Assembly: GCF_040833985.1 (NCBI RefSeq)
Contig: NZ_CP162139.1
Span: forward strand, 2,314,001-2,378,000
Source: Leptospira sp. WS4.C2
GTDB lineage: Bacteria; Spirochaetota; Leptospiria; Leptospirales; Leptospiraceae
Direction: 5' to 3'
Length of the DNA: 64,000 nucleotides
This document shows positions 46,100 to 54,739 of this stretch, in pieces (the first letter of the stretch is position 1; each line of letters opens with the position of its first letter). Below the pieces are notes generated by a model. That model did not search any database and was not told where the DNA came from. It saw only the letters and a list, made by a program, of their open reading frames with translations. A program made the translations under genes and the position numbers.

Positions 46100-46930
46100 A
46101 TGGATAAATTATCAAATTCAGAACTATTACAGCTTTCTACTGTAAGATTAGAATGTGCAATGACAAACGGACAAACGAGTGTAGGAACAGGGTTCTATTT
46201 TGCATTTGAAAATACAGAGACCGAAATAGATAGAATTGCAATTATTACTAATAAACATGTAATCAAGGACAGTATTAATTTAACAATTTGGATTACTCCA
46301 ATTGATAATGATAAAAAACCCAACTATACTTCGAATTTCAAGACCACCATTTCAATAATGGAATCAGATTGGATTGAACATCCTGATACGGAAATTGATT
46401 TATGTATCTTACCCTTTCATAAATTCTATGATGATTTAGTTTTAAAAGTAGGAAAATTCTTCATATTTGCTTACACCAAAAAATATTTGGCTAACTCTGA
46501 AAAATTGAATAGCCTAAATGCAATTGAAACTATAACCATGATCGGTTATCCAAATGGGATTTGGGATAAAACTAATAATTTACCTGTAATTAGACAAGGA
46601 ATCACAGCAAGCCATCCAAAACTGAATTATAATGGGAAGTCAGAAATTTTAATTGACTGCGCTTGCTTTCCTGGCTCTAGCGGATCGCCAGTTTTAGTAT
46701 ACAATCATGGCGGATATGCAACTAAGGAAGGAAATTTTGATGTGCAAGGAAGATTGATTTTACTTGGCATATTATATTCTGGACCTTTATATCTTGCTGA
46801 CGGAGAAATTGTAATTAACCCAATTTCTACTCTTCCTAACATTAAAATAGAAACTAGTTTAACGATGAATCTGGGTATTATTATTAAATCGGAAAAAATA
46901 CTTGATTTTGATACATTAATCAAAATTTGA
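46100..46930 (+). CDS. trypsin-like serine protease
   Basis: 276 aa, no signal peptide, so probably cytoplasmic. Chymotrypsin-fold triad: His53 in IITNKHVIKD, Asp100 in TEIDLCILP and Ser195 in PGSSGSPVLV. Length is about that of a single protease domain with no PDZ or other sensor. Cytoplasmic trypsin-like proteases accompany some anti-phage systems, but no partner is present in this cassette, so its target is unknown. Confidence 0.82.
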   Translation: MDKLSNSELLQLSTVRLECAMTNGQTSVGTGFYFAFENTETEIDRIAIITNKHVIKDSINLTIWITPIDNDKKPNYTSNFKTTISIMESDWIEHPDTEIDLCILPFHKFYDDLVLKVGKFFIFAYTKKYLANSEKLNSLNAIETITMIGYPNGIWDKTNNLPVIRQGITASHPKLNYNGKSEILIDCACFPGSSGSPVLVYNHGGYATKEGNFDVQGRLILLGILYSGPLYLADGEIVINPISTLPNIKIETSLTMNLGIIIKSEKILDFDTLIKI

Positions 46931-47023
46931 AATAAAATATTAAAAGTGCCTATTTATTTGAGAAAGAAACAATGGGCGTTAAAATTAGATCATCAATTCT
47001 CAATCGTAGACCTTCGCTACGAT

Positions 47024-47187
47024 CGCATAACAGCGCCTTAACGCTTCGCTTCGGGACAAGCCCTCGCTCGGTCTGCGACACATAGGCTTCTGGCACTCCC
47101 CTTGCAGTCGCAAGTGTCGTTCCAGTCCCTAACGTCCCGATGGGACTCAGGGCCAGCCTACGTCGTTAAGGCTAGTTCGTTAATTGC
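47024..47187 (+). repeat. attC site 39
   Basis: Left core CGCATAAC (47024-47031), right core GTTAATTGC (47179-47187); inner arms GCCTTAACG/CGTTAAGGC. Cassette closure here has a one-base insertion next to the core (CTACGATCGCATAAC). Confidence 0.9.
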
Positions 47188-47492
47188 AATTGGTAGATTC
47201 TATTCAAAAAAACCAGCGCGCAATTTTTCTTAAAAAGTCAGAGTCCAACTTTGCTTAAATCAATAATAGATCTTTATATCGGTTTTATTACTTTGTTAAA
47301 GATTCGAGTGCTTTAAAGAAAAGAATAAGAATTAAGAGGTTTATTTCTCTCCATTTCCTATTATTTTTTGCTCACGGTTTGCATGATTCAAAAACGATTA
47401 TCGGGCTTTAAAGACCAAGAATAAGAAAGAAAATTTGCGCGCTGAGATTTCGCACACTTCGTATATTTCTCAAACACAATAGGAAACCAACT
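47188..47492. repeat. gene-less cassette, copy 2 of 3
   Basis: Nearly identical to 232-536; the one difference I noticed is CGAGTGC for CGAGCGC. Its following attC is also the same, so the whole unit of about 475 bp was copied as a cassette. No coding content. Confidence 0.82.
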
Positions 47493-47662
47493 GCAATTAA
47501 CTACCGCTAACCACTTCGCTTCGGGACTTCCGCCCTCGCTCGGCCTTCGGCACATAGGCTTTTGTCACTCCTCTTGCTTTCGCAAGCCTCGTGCCAATCC
47601 CTAACGCCTCCGCTCGGAGGCTCAGGGTCAGCCTACGTCGGTTAGCTAGTTACGTTAATTGC
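47493..47662 (+). repeat. attC site 40 (gene-less-cassette type)
   Basis: Left core GCAATTAAC (47493-47501) and right core GTTAATTGC (47654-47662), the only site here with the variant core on both sides. Inner arms CTAACC/GGTTAG. Confidence 0.9.
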
Positions 47663-47859
47663 AATTAGTTGATCAAAAGAAGAAAACGCGCAAATTTTTT
47701 TAGGAAGCTGTTGTCGATTTGAGCTTTGGAAGAGAACAATTAAAGCTTTTCTCTCCACGCAAGTGCAGTTTGTTATTTATGCTTTCTAAGAATTAAGAGA
47801 AAATTTGCGCTCACTTTTGTTGACCTTTCGACTTAAATCTATTTCTATACTAACTAACT
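47663..47859. other. second type of gene-less cassette
   Basis: About 200 bp without a gene. Although different from the triplicated gene-less cassette, it has the same core (start GTTAATTGCAATTAG, end CTAACTGCAATTAAC) and similar opposed motifs near its ends, GCGCAAATTTTTTT and AGAAAATTTGCGCTC. It may be a distant relative. Content otherwise unknown. Confidence 0.65.
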
Positions 47860-48034
47860 GCAATTAACAGCGGCTTACCGCTCGCTCAGGACCTTATCCA
47901 CTTCGCCTCAGATTTCTGAAAAAATCTGGATCTCGTGGGGCCTTCGCTCGGCCTAAAGGCACATTCCGTGTTACGCTAACGCCTCTAAAGAGGCTCAGCT
48001 ACACGAAACGTCGGTAAGCCTAATTCGTTATGCG
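47860..48034 (+). repeat. attC site 41, atypical
   Basis: Left core GCAATTAAC (47860-47868), right core GTTATGCG (48027-48034); inner arms GGCTTACCG/CGGTAAGCC. The internal part differs from all others: it has a separate AGATTTCTGAAAAAATCTGG hairpin-like segment and lacks the usual GTCCCTAACGTCCC block. Confidence 0.85.
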
Positions 48035-48086
48035 CAATAACGCAAAAATGATTTTTTATAAGTATTAAAGAAAAGGAACGAAAATC

Positions 48087-48551
48087 ATGCCAACTATTGA
48101 TTTCGATGTAAAATTTCAAAACTGTGTTAAGGAAATTGTTCAATCAGCTCTTGACTTTGTCGAAAATAAGAAAAATGAAATAAACCAAATTTATTTTTTC
48201 TGCTCTTTTGAAGATGATATAACTATTTTTAATTTATTCTTTAAAATAAATAATAAAATTTCAAGAATACACCAGTTGAATTCCTATAATAATTCAGGGA
48301 AGTTTGATCTTTCTGATACGAAAATTATAGCCTTACTAAAAAAGGGTACAAATATTCTGATAGAAATACGAAATCTTTTTAAGAGGGACGGTAGACAAGT
48401 TCCTTCACACTTTAAAATTTCATATAACTGTAACAAAAAAAATTGGAAAGCAGATTTTAATTACGAATTAAATTTAAATGATTCGATATCAGTTCATGAA
48501 CTCTTTGATTCTTGGATAAACGAAAAAACCAATAACTTAAGCAATAAATAG
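48087..48551 (+). CDS. unknown soluble protein, possibly YezG-like immunity protein
   Basis: 154 aa, no signal or membrane segment. The QVPSHFKISYNCNKKNWKADFNYEL segment near the C-terminus recalls the K-x-x-Y...W-x-A-x-F-x-Y-E motif of YezG-type immunity proteins, but the match is weak. AAAAGGA precedes the start. It shares its cassette with a membrane protein 68 bp downstream. Confidence 0.45.
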   Translation: MPTIDFDVKFQNCVKEIVQSALDFVENKKNEINQIYFFCSFEDDITIFNLFFKINNKISRIHQLNSYNNSGKFDLSDTKIIALLKKGTNILIEIRNLFKRDGRQVPSHFKISYNCNKKNWKADFNYELNLNDSISVHELFDSWINEKTNNLSNK

Positions 48552-48619
48552 TTTGCAAAATAGTAATAAATCCTTAAAAAGAATTTTTTTCAGCAAGAAA
48601 TTACCAAAAGGAAAACAAG

Positions 48620-49303
48620 ATGTCAGATATAATAAAAAATTTAACAGAATATAATTTAATGTTAGTTTTAATACTTATTCCATTATTTCACCTTCTGTTC
48701 ATAAAAATAATCCCACTAAAAAAAGAACAATGGAAAAAAATTGACTATATTTGGCTTATTGGTGCATTTATAGGTTTACTATCAACGTTAGAAAAAGCCC
48801 AGGAAGAATATTTCAATCTAACTATTCCTTACGTCGAATCAGGTTTGGATTCTAAAATAAGAGATATTAGAGAAAGAATAGAATTTGGAAAAGGTCCAGT
48901 TATATGTAGAACCTTTATCACAACAGAATTTTCTCCCCCAAAAGATGAACTCGATAAAATACAAGCAGAATATGATGCTCAATGTCGCTGGTTTTTTGCT
49001 ATGGATAAATATACCGCAGAAGCAATAGGAGAGAAAAAATCACAAATAAATTTTAAAGAATATAGTATGTTTTCTCTAGAAAAAGGAGACACGTATGCAA
49101 CTCAATCATTCCTAAATGCAGTAAAAAAATATAATAATACTCTAAACGAAATTGAAGAGTTAAAAGTACGATCGAAAAAATCGGAACTTACTTATATATT
49201 ACTTTTTCTTGGTCCCTATTTCTTAACCATTGCACTTTCTCTTAGGTTTACCAAAGTAACCGGTGAAATTCTATTAGATAGAAAGGAAAAATCTGGAACT
49301 TAA
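48620..49303 (+). CDS. membrane protein of unknown function
   Basis: 227 aa. Two N-terminal hydrophobic helices (about 12-32 and 42-60), a charged domain of about 130 residues with one Cys pair, and a C-terminal helix (about 193-210). AAAAGGAAAA precedes the ATG. Two-gene cassette with the preceding soluble protein. No family recognised. Confidence 0.55.
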   Translation: MSDIIKNLTEYNLMLVLILIPLFHLLFIKIIPLKKEQWKKIDYIWLIGAFIGLLSTLEKAQEEYFNLTIPYVESGLDSKIRDIRERIEFGKGPVICRTFITTEFSPPKDELDKIQAEYDAQCRWFFAMDKYTAEAIGEKKSQINFKEYSMFSLEKGDTYATQSFLNAVKKYNNTLNEIEELKVRSKKSELTYILLFLGPYFLTIALSLRFTKVTGEILLDRKEKSGT

Positions 49304-49315
49304 ATGCGTTTTCTG

Positions 49316-49478
49316 CGCATAACAGCATGGAAACGCTGCGCTTCGGCACGAGGCCTCGCTTGGGCTACGCCACATTTCCCTTCTGTCACTCGTTTGCAGC
49401 CGCAAACTCCGTGCCAGTCCCTAACGTCCCGTTGGGACTCAGGGTCGGGAAACGTCGTCTCCACTAGTTCGTTATGCG
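49316..49478 (+). repeat. attC site 42
   Basis: Cores CGCATAAC (49316-49323) and GTTATGCG (49471-49478); inner arms ATGGAAACG/CGTCTCCAC. Confidence 0.92.
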
Positions 49479-49515
49479 ACATCATTGCAACTCAAATTAC
49501 AAAAAAACTAAATAA

Positions 49516-50355
49516 ATGAATCTACCTAGTTTACCTACAGACAATATATTCAAATTTTACACAATCAGTGGTTTAGCATTCATTCTTATATCAGGCTTTT
49601 ATATTCTAGAAAAAGCTTTAGTTCTAGATCAACAAAGAATTGAGCTGAATATTAAAATTGCAGAAAATAAGTATTCAATTGAACAAATTGAAAAGAAGAA
49701 AAAAGAATTAAATGATGATTTTAATCAATTCTGTCAAAAAAATAGAATTCAATGTAAAAATGAAAATGGATATTTTCGCATTGAGTATTACAACGATTCT
49801 TCACAAGTCCAAAGAATCGAAAAAATGTGGAGTATACTAAAATCAAAAAATCAGGATTTAAAAGAAATTTTTGATAAAGGCTTCTCCGAAGAGCTCGCTT
49901 TATCCAAACATTTAAAGATACAATTATACAAAGAGAGAGTCTATGATGATATAAGAATACTCTTTGCTATCTTAATTTTTATTGCTTTCGGTTTTACATT
50001 TTATGGTTTAGGAAAATGGTATGAAATTGACCAACAAAATAACCTCTTGAGACAATTTGAATTAACAAAAACAGGATTTCGATATAAATATTGCCAAAGT
50101 TGCGGCGTATATTTGGAGGCTGTTAACGATTTACCAGAAATAACACAATTTTTAGTTCAAAAGTATTGCACGATTTGTTATGATTATTGTGGAAAAAAAT
50201 TTAAAGAACCTGATATCTCGTTTAATTCATTTAAAATAAATCTGAAAAAGGAACTTGAAGAAAAAGGCTTTGGAAAAATTTATATTTTTCTATATTTTTG
50301 GAAATTAGCTTCTTTTGAACGCTGGAAAATACAATTTACGAGAACTCAAAAGTAA
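49516..50355 (+). CDS. membrane-anchored coiled-coil protein with zinc-ribbon-like motif
   Basis: 279 aa. Membrane helix at about 13-32, coiled-coil-like segment (about 38-70, ENKYSIEQIEKKKKELNDDF), a hydrophilic domain, a second membrane helix (about 152-172), then CQSC and CTICYDYC in the C-terminal part, which could bind zinc. Layout suggests a cytoplasmic zinc-binding tail linked to a periplasmic coiled coil. Function unknown. Single-gene cassette. Confidence 0.55.
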   Translation: MNLPSLPTDNIFKFYTISGLAFILISGFYILEKALVLDQQRIELNIKIAENKYSIEQIEKKKKELNDDFNQFCQKNRIQCKNENGYFRIEYYNDSSQVQRIEKMWSILKSKNQDLKEIFDKGFSEELALSKHLKIQLYKERVYDDIRILFAILIFIAFGFTFYGLGKWYEIDQQNNLLRQFELTKTGFRYKYCQSCGVYLEAVNDLPEITQFLVQKYCTICYDYCGKKFKEPDISFNSFKINLKKELEEKGFGKIYIFLYFWKLASFERWKIQFTRTQK

Positions 50356-50368
50356 TAAACAATGACGT

Positions 50369-50532
50369 CGCATAACAGCGGCTTAACGCTTCGCTTCGGG
50401 ACACGCCCTCGCTTGGTCTGCGACACATTCCCCTTCTGTCACTCGTTTGCATCCGCAAACTCCGTGCCAGTCCCTAACGTCCCGTCCGGGACTCAGGGTC
50501 GGGGAACGTCGTTAAGTCTAGTTCGTTATGCG
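50369..50532 (+). repeat. attC site 43
   Basis: Cores CGCATAAC (50369-50376) and GTTATGCG (50525-50532); inner arms GGCTTAACG/CGTTAAGT. Confidence 0.92.
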
Positions 50533-50550
50533 AACATTGCGGGGAAGAGT

Positions 50551-50568
50551 CGCCGCATCCGTGCGGCG
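50551..50568. repeat. hairpin with ATCCGT loop upstream of the PIN module
   Basis: Perfect stem CGCCGC/GCGGCG with loop ATCCGT, followed by TTTT. It could double as a terminator insulating the module from the previous cassette. Confidence 0.65.
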
Positions 50569-50598
50569 TTTTACAAGAAAATCCCAGAAATAAACAAT

Positions 50599-50627
50599 TT
50601 GACAAATATACAAATCTTGTATATGCT
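50599..50627 (+). promoter_or_regulatory. promoter and operator of the RHH/PIN toxin-antitoxin module
   Basis: -35 TTGACA (50599-50604), 17-bp spacer, -10 TATGCT (50622-50627). Between and over them lies a perfect inverted repeat ATATACAA-atc-TTGTATAT (50606-50624), the expected operator for autorepression. The antitoxin ATG is eight bases past the -10, so the transcript should be leaderless or nearly so. Confidence 0.68.
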
Positions 50628-50635
50628 GGGAAATT

Positions 50636-50881
50636 ATGAATCAGACTGTTAACATCTCATTCGAAAAAGCTCTTTTAAAAGAAATTGATAAAATTGCAAA
50701 AAGAGAACACAGGTCCAGATCCGAACTGATTCGTGAAGCTGCAAGGACTTATATTGAAAAAAAATCTAAGTGGCAAGCGATCTTCGACTTTACTTCTAAG
50801 ACTATCGATAAATCTAAACTTACCGAAGCTGACATTTTTCAAGAAATTAAAGCAGTTAGAAGAACTAAAAAAGCTTCTTAA
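50636..50881 (+). CDS. ribbon-helix-helix antitoxin
   Basis: 81 aa. NQTVNISFEKALLKEIDKIAKREHRSRSELIREAARTYIEKK is a textbook ribbon-helix-helix (CopG/ParD-like) DNA-binding domain; the C-terminal tail should wrap the toxin. It shares one base with the start of the toxin gene (TAATG), so the two are coupled. Confidence 0.87.
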   Translation: MNQTVNISFEKALLKEIDKIAKREHRSRSELIREAARTYIEKKSKWQAIFDFTSKTIDKSKLTEADIFQEIKAVRRTKKAS

Positions 50882-51297
50882 TGTTAAAAGTTCTTTTAGA
50901 TACTAATATTTATATTTCTGCTATCTTATTCAATGGTAAACCTAGATTGGTTTTCCAAGATTTAATCGATGATATTTTCATTGGATATATCTCTAATGAA
51001 ATTCTGGACGAATTGGAAGAAACTTTAGCTAAACCTAAGTTCAAACTACCTAATGACTTCATACAATTTACAATTGCCGAAATCAGAAGTGCTACCACAA
51101 TAATTAAAAACAAGCCTCTTAAAGACTATATGAATTTGAGAGATCGAGACGATTTCCATATTCTTGAAACTGCTTTCTCAGCAAATGTTGATTTATTAAT
51201 AACAGGTGATAAAGACCTTTTAACTCTAGAAAAAATCAAGGGTCTAAAAATTATTACTCCTGATGAATACTTAAGAATTAAAGAGGATATGAGCTAA
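50881..51297 (+). CDS. PIN-domain toxin
   Basis: 138 aa. VLLDTNIYISAILF (Asp7), an acidic ILDELEETL, NLRDRDDFHILETA and LLITGDKDLLTL provide the acidic metal-binding set of the PIN fold, in the pattern of the PIN family of putative toxin components. RNase restrained by the preceding antitoxin. Confidence 0.88.
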   Translation: MLKVLLDTNIYISAILFNGKPRLVFQDLIDDIFIGYISNEILDELEETLAKPKFKLPNDFIQFTIAEIRSATTIIKNKPLKDYMNLRDRDDFHILETAFSANVDLLITGDKDLLTLEKIKGLKIITPDEYLRIKEDMS

Positions 51298-51301
51298 GAT
51301 T

Positions 51302-51317
51302 GCGACATCCGTGTCGC
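51302..51317. repeat. hairpin with ATCCGT loop downstream of the PIN toxin
   Basis: Stem GCGAC/GTCGC with loop ATCCGT, beginning four bases after the toxin stop codon and mirroring the hairpin on the other side of the module. Confidence 0.65.
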
Positions 51318-51329
51318 TCCCCACAACGT

Positions 51330-51495
51330 CGCATAACAGCAACTAACCGCTTCGCTTCGGGACGAGCCCTCGCTTGGGCTGCGCCACATAGGCTTCTGGC
51401 ACTCCCCTTGCAGTCGCAAGTGTCGTGGCCAGTCCCTAACGTCCCGTTCCGGGACTCAGGGCCAGCCTACGTCGGTTAGTCTAGTTCGTTATACG
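51330..51495 (+). repeat. attC site 44
   Basis: Cores CGCATAAC (51330-51337) and GTTATACG (51488-51495); inner arms AACTAACCG/CGGTTAGT. Confidence 0.92.
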
Positions 51496-51544
51496 AAATC
51501 TCCAAAAATCCACCTAGAAATAAATAAATAAAGGATTGAAATAG

Positions 51545-51577
51545 TATCGGATTCCTTAAAATTAAGATTATCCGATA
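51545..51577. promoter_or_regulatory. inverted repeat upstream of the Fic gene
   Basis: TATCGGAT (51545-51552) and ATCCGATA (51570-51577) form a perfect 8-bp inverted repeat with 17 bp between, the right half touching the ATG. Candidate operator or RNA hairpin over the start codon. Confidence 0.5.
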
Positions 51578-52509
51578 TGAACCCAAATCTCATAAAAAGT
51601 ATCGAAGGGAAAAAGAAGGAATTAGATAAACTAAGACCTCTTCCTAAAGGAATTGTAAGTAAACTAAACGAACAATTCTATTTAGAGTGGACATACAACT
51701 CAAATGCCATCGAAGGAAATACTCTTAGTTTACAAGAAACGGATTTAGTTTTAAGACAAGGTATTACTATCGGAAACAAAAGTCTCAGGGAGCATTTTGA
51801 AGTCTTAAATCATAAAGATGGAATTTACTTCCTAGAGGAAATAATAAAGAAAAAAACCTTCATTTCATTAAATCTAATTCGAGAAATTCATGGAAAAATA
51901 CTAAAGAATATTGATGATGAACAAGCTGGAGTATTTAGAAATACCAATGTTAGAATCACTGGTGCTTCGCATATTCCTCCAAGTGCAGTAAAAATCTATG
52001 ATCTAGTAATGGAATTAGTTGAATGGTATTATATAAATTATAAATTATTATCTATACCAGAGATTGCCGCGTGGATGCATTACAAACTTGTCTTCATACA
52101 TCCTTTTATTGATGGAAATGGAAGGACTGCTAGGCTATTAATGAATCTAATTCTTATGCAAGAAGGTTACCCTCCCGCAGTTATTCTACATCTGGATAGA
52201 AAGAAATATTATAAAGTTTTGCGAGAAGCTGATAAGGGAAATGTTTTAACATTCCTTGATTTTGTTGGACGCTCAATTGAAAGATCTTTGATAATTTATC
52301 TTAATGCTCTTAGACCAGACTCTTCAAATGAGAAACAGGGATACATCACCCTAAAAGAGGCTACCAAATACTGCAATTTTTCATTAGAGTATCTTTCTTT
52401 ACTTGCGAGAACTGGAAAGCTATCAGCCGTAAAATTTAATAGAAATTGGATGACTACTATCCAAGCTGTTCAAACTTACTTAGAAGAAATTTCTATAAAA
52501 AAAATCTGA
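51577..52509 (+). CDS. Fic-domain protein (AMPylase-like)
   Basis: 310 aa. The Fic core motif HPFIDGNGRTAR (His175) is complete; an N-terminal SNAIEGN (Ser42, Glu46, Gly47) matches the S/T-x-x-x-E-G/N inhibitory helix, so this is a self-inhibited Fic protein of the Fic/DOC-N type. The C-terminal 60 residues (YITLKEATKYCNFSLEYLSLLARTGKL) look like a winged-helix or MerR-like DNA-binding domain. It would transfer AMP or another nucleotide to a target. No antitoxin needed or seen. Confidence 0.87.
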   Translation: MNPNLIKSIEGKKKELDKLRPLPKGIVSKLNEQFYLEWTYNSNAIEGNTLSLQETDLVLRQGITIGNKSLREHFEVLNHKDGIYFLEEIIKKKTFISLNLIREIHGKILKNIDDEQAGVFRNTNVRITGASHIPPSAVKIYDLVMELVEWYYINYKLLSIPEIAAWMHYKLVFIHPFIDGNGRTARLLMNLILMQEGYPPAVILHLDRKKYYKVLREADKGNVLTFLDFVGRSIERSLIIYLNALRPDSSNEKQGYITLKEATKYCNFSLEYLSLLARTGKLSAVKFNRNWMTTIQAVQTYLEEISIKKI

Positions 52510-52528
52510 ATGTCTAACTTGGAGACTT

Positions 52529-52692
52529 CGTATAACAGCGTGGAAACGCTGCGCTTCGGCACAAGGCCTCGCTTGGGCTACGCCACATTTCCCTTCTGTC
52601 ACTCGTTTGCATTTGCAAACTCCGTGCCAGTCCCTAACGTCCCGTTCGGGACTCAGGGTCGGGAAACGTCGTCTCCACTAGTTCGTTAACCG
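52529..52692 (+). repeat. attC site 45
   Basis: Left core CGTATAAC (52529-52536), right core the rare GTTAACCG (52685-52692), paired only with CGGTTAAC at the next site. Inner arms GTGGAAACG/CGTCTCCAC. Confidence 0.92.
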
Positions 52693-52791
52693 AAATCGCC
52701 AAAATTTAGTTTAATAAAATATTTTTGTTTTAAGAACTTGACTTTAATCTCCTCTCATTCCCAGTTTATTAGAAAAAACCGAAGGAAATTT

Positions 52792-53412
52792 ATGAAATTT
52801 TTAAAATTCTTAGCCTTAGTTCTGCTTTTAGCTACACTAACTCAATGTATTACCTATTTAAAAAAGGATATTCCTCCATATAATCCAGCAAAAGTAGATA
52901 AGAAAATAACTAATGTAGACTTTGTATTATATTATAAGAGTTTGAATGCTTTAGGTCAAAAATTTAATGTTTCAGAAGCTGTTCATAAAGCAAATAAACA
53001 AGCATTTACTGATATAATCGCTGGTTGTAAATGCATCAGTAAATTTAACCTCTATGTAGATGGACTAGATGACTTAAGCAAAATTAATAGTAAAAACTTA
53101 GTTAACATTGAAGTAACAACCAAAGTAATACCGAATAGTTCATTCTTTTTAACTACAACTCTTCATGTTATAACTGGTACTTTATTTCCACTTTTTGCTG
53201 AAATAAATGGGAAAACTGAATTTATAGTTTTTAACCAAGGTAAGGAAATTAAAAGATATACTTACGAAAATGAAGTTGTAGAAGTAAGACAACTCTTTTT
53301 GTTATTTGCTATGCCGTTTACAACTAGAAGTTATATCACTAATCAGAATGTTCCTGATAACTTTCTAAACGATATTTATAGAGATAAATTATATTCTTTC
53401 GATTCTAATTAA
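52792..53412 (+). CDS. putative lipoprotein
   Basis: 206 aa from the ATG at 52792, with GAAGGAAA placed before it; an upstream in-frame ATG adds a hydrophilic stretch and is less likely. Signal ends ATLTQC (Cys19). The mature domain (VDFVLYYKSLNALGQKF, FNLYVDGLDDLSKI, two-Cys CKC) and a hydrophobic LFLLFAMPF near the end are not recognised. Envelope location inferred. Confidence 0.65.
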   Translation: MKFLKFLALVLLLATLTQCITYLKKDIPPYNPAKVDKKITNVDFVLYYKSLNALGQKFNVSEAVHKANKQAFTDIIAGCKCISKFNLYVDGLDDLSKINSKNLVNIEVTTKVIPNSSFFLTTTLHVITGTLFPLFAEINGKTEFIVFNQGKEIKRYTYENEVVEVRQLFLLFAMPFTTRSYITNQNVPDNFLNDIYRDKLYSFDSN

Positions 53413-53476
53413 CTTCTAGTACAATCAATCTATATAAATCTAAATTCCGAGGTCCTGATTACTAAATTAGCGACTT

Positions 53477-53642
53477 CGGTTAACAGCGGCTTACCGCTAC
53501 GCTTCGGCACAAGGCCTCGCTCGGGCTGCGCCAAATTGTCCTTCTGGCATTCGCCTTGCTTACGCAAGCTACATGCCAGTCCCTAACGTCCCGTTCCGGG
53601 ACTCAGGGTCGGACAACTTCGGTAAGTCTAGTTCGTTATGCG
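53477..53642 (+). repeat. attC site 46
   Basis: Left core CGGTTAAC (53477-53484), right core GTTATGCG (53635-53642); inner arms CTTACCG/CGGTAAG. Confidence 0.92.
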
Positions 53643-53692
53643 TAATTGATGAAGCTCAATTATATATCTCACTTTTTGCGAAAAGTTTCAAA

Positions 53693-54496
53693 ATGATAAA
53701 AACAGTTAAATTAAAAAATCTAATCAGTCTTTGCTTAATCATCTATATTGATTGTCATACATTCAATCAAACCAGAAACGTTTACAGAAAAATCATTGGC
53801 GTAAACGAGATCTACATAAAGAAAATTCAAAATATTGAAAAAATTTCATCTTCCGATATAAGAATAAATACTATAGCAGCTTACAAAGATGGTTCTCCAA
53901 TCAATGAACAAATGTGTATTTTAATCACATACGATCAATATTATGATGAATATAAATTCACTCAATTTAAATCAAATGTAATTATTTTAGAAGAATGTGT
54001 ACCGTTAAATAATACGGAGCCACTGGACTTCAAAATAATGAAACATTATGAATATCTAAAAAAAATTAAGGAAGACAATAAAACATCAAAAAATAAAACA
54101 ATTGCCCTACCCTATAAGGAAGATAATAAACTTTTCATTCCACTCGGACATGATCTAGTAATTATTGAAACTAAATCAAAATATCAAAACAAATTAAGAA
54201 AATATAATGACCAAGTCAAAAAAACTGCCCACATAAAACCAAATTATTATTATTACCCACTATTCCCATTAGTGTTAACATACGATCTTTTGGCTGGGAC
54301 TTTACATACAGCGGGAATGCCATTCTACTATGCTTCTGAATATGGATTTTATCTTGCAATAAGTGAAAGCACTAATCCAAGAGGATTTCTAAGACAAACT
54401 TTTGTTAATACTATTTTTTATACCAATTTTATAATTGCTGCAATTCTGATTTCTCCTGATGGCGTAAAAATTAAGCCTGACATATTTGATGAATAG
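53693..54496 (+). CDS. putative lipoprotein of a paralogous family (FNQTR)
   Basis: 267 aa from the ATG at 53693. Signal ends IYIDC (Cys19), then HTFNQTRNVYRKIIGVNEI. The C-terminus YYPLFPLVLTYDLLAGTLHTAG...ILISPDGVKI matches the protein at 60758-61534 (YPFSITYDLFSGTLHTIA...LLIYPDGYKI). The two proteins are related along their length and sit in cassettes 7 kb apart. The hydrophobic C-terminal third may insert in a membrane. Function unknown. Confidence 0.66.
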   Translation: MIKTVKLKNLISLCLIIYIDCHTFNQTRNVYRKIIGVNEIYIKKIQNIEKISSSDIRINTIAAYKDGSPINEQMCILITYDQYYDEYKFTQFKSNVIILEECVPLNNTEPLDFKIMKHYEYLKKIKEDNKTSKNKTIALPYKEDNKLFIPLGHDLVIIETKSKYQNKLRKYNDQVKKTAHIKPNYYYYPLFPLVLTYDLLAGTLHTAGMPFYYASEYGFYLAISESTNPRGFLRQTFVNTIFYTNFIIAAILISPDGVKIKPDIFDE

Positions 54497-54541
54497 AAGA
54501 ACATTTATTTTCCTACATTCAATTTCTAAACTCATCAACTA

Positions 54542-54705
54542 CGCATAACAGCGCCTTAACGCTTCGCTTCGGCACAAGGCCTCGCTCGGTCTGCGACACA
54601 TAGGCTTCTGGCACTCCCCTTGCCTTCGCAAGTGTCGTTCCAGTCCCTAACGTCCCGTTCGGGACTCAGGGTCAGCCTACGTCGTTAAGGCTAGTTCGTT
54701 ATGCG
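54542..54705 (+). repeat. attC site 47
   Basis: Cores CGCATAAC (54542-54549) and GTTATGCG (54698-54705); inner arms GCCTTAACG/CGTTAAGGC. Confidence 0.92.
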
Positions 54706-54739
54706 CAAAAGCCAAAATCCAAACACAACAAAGGTTTAA

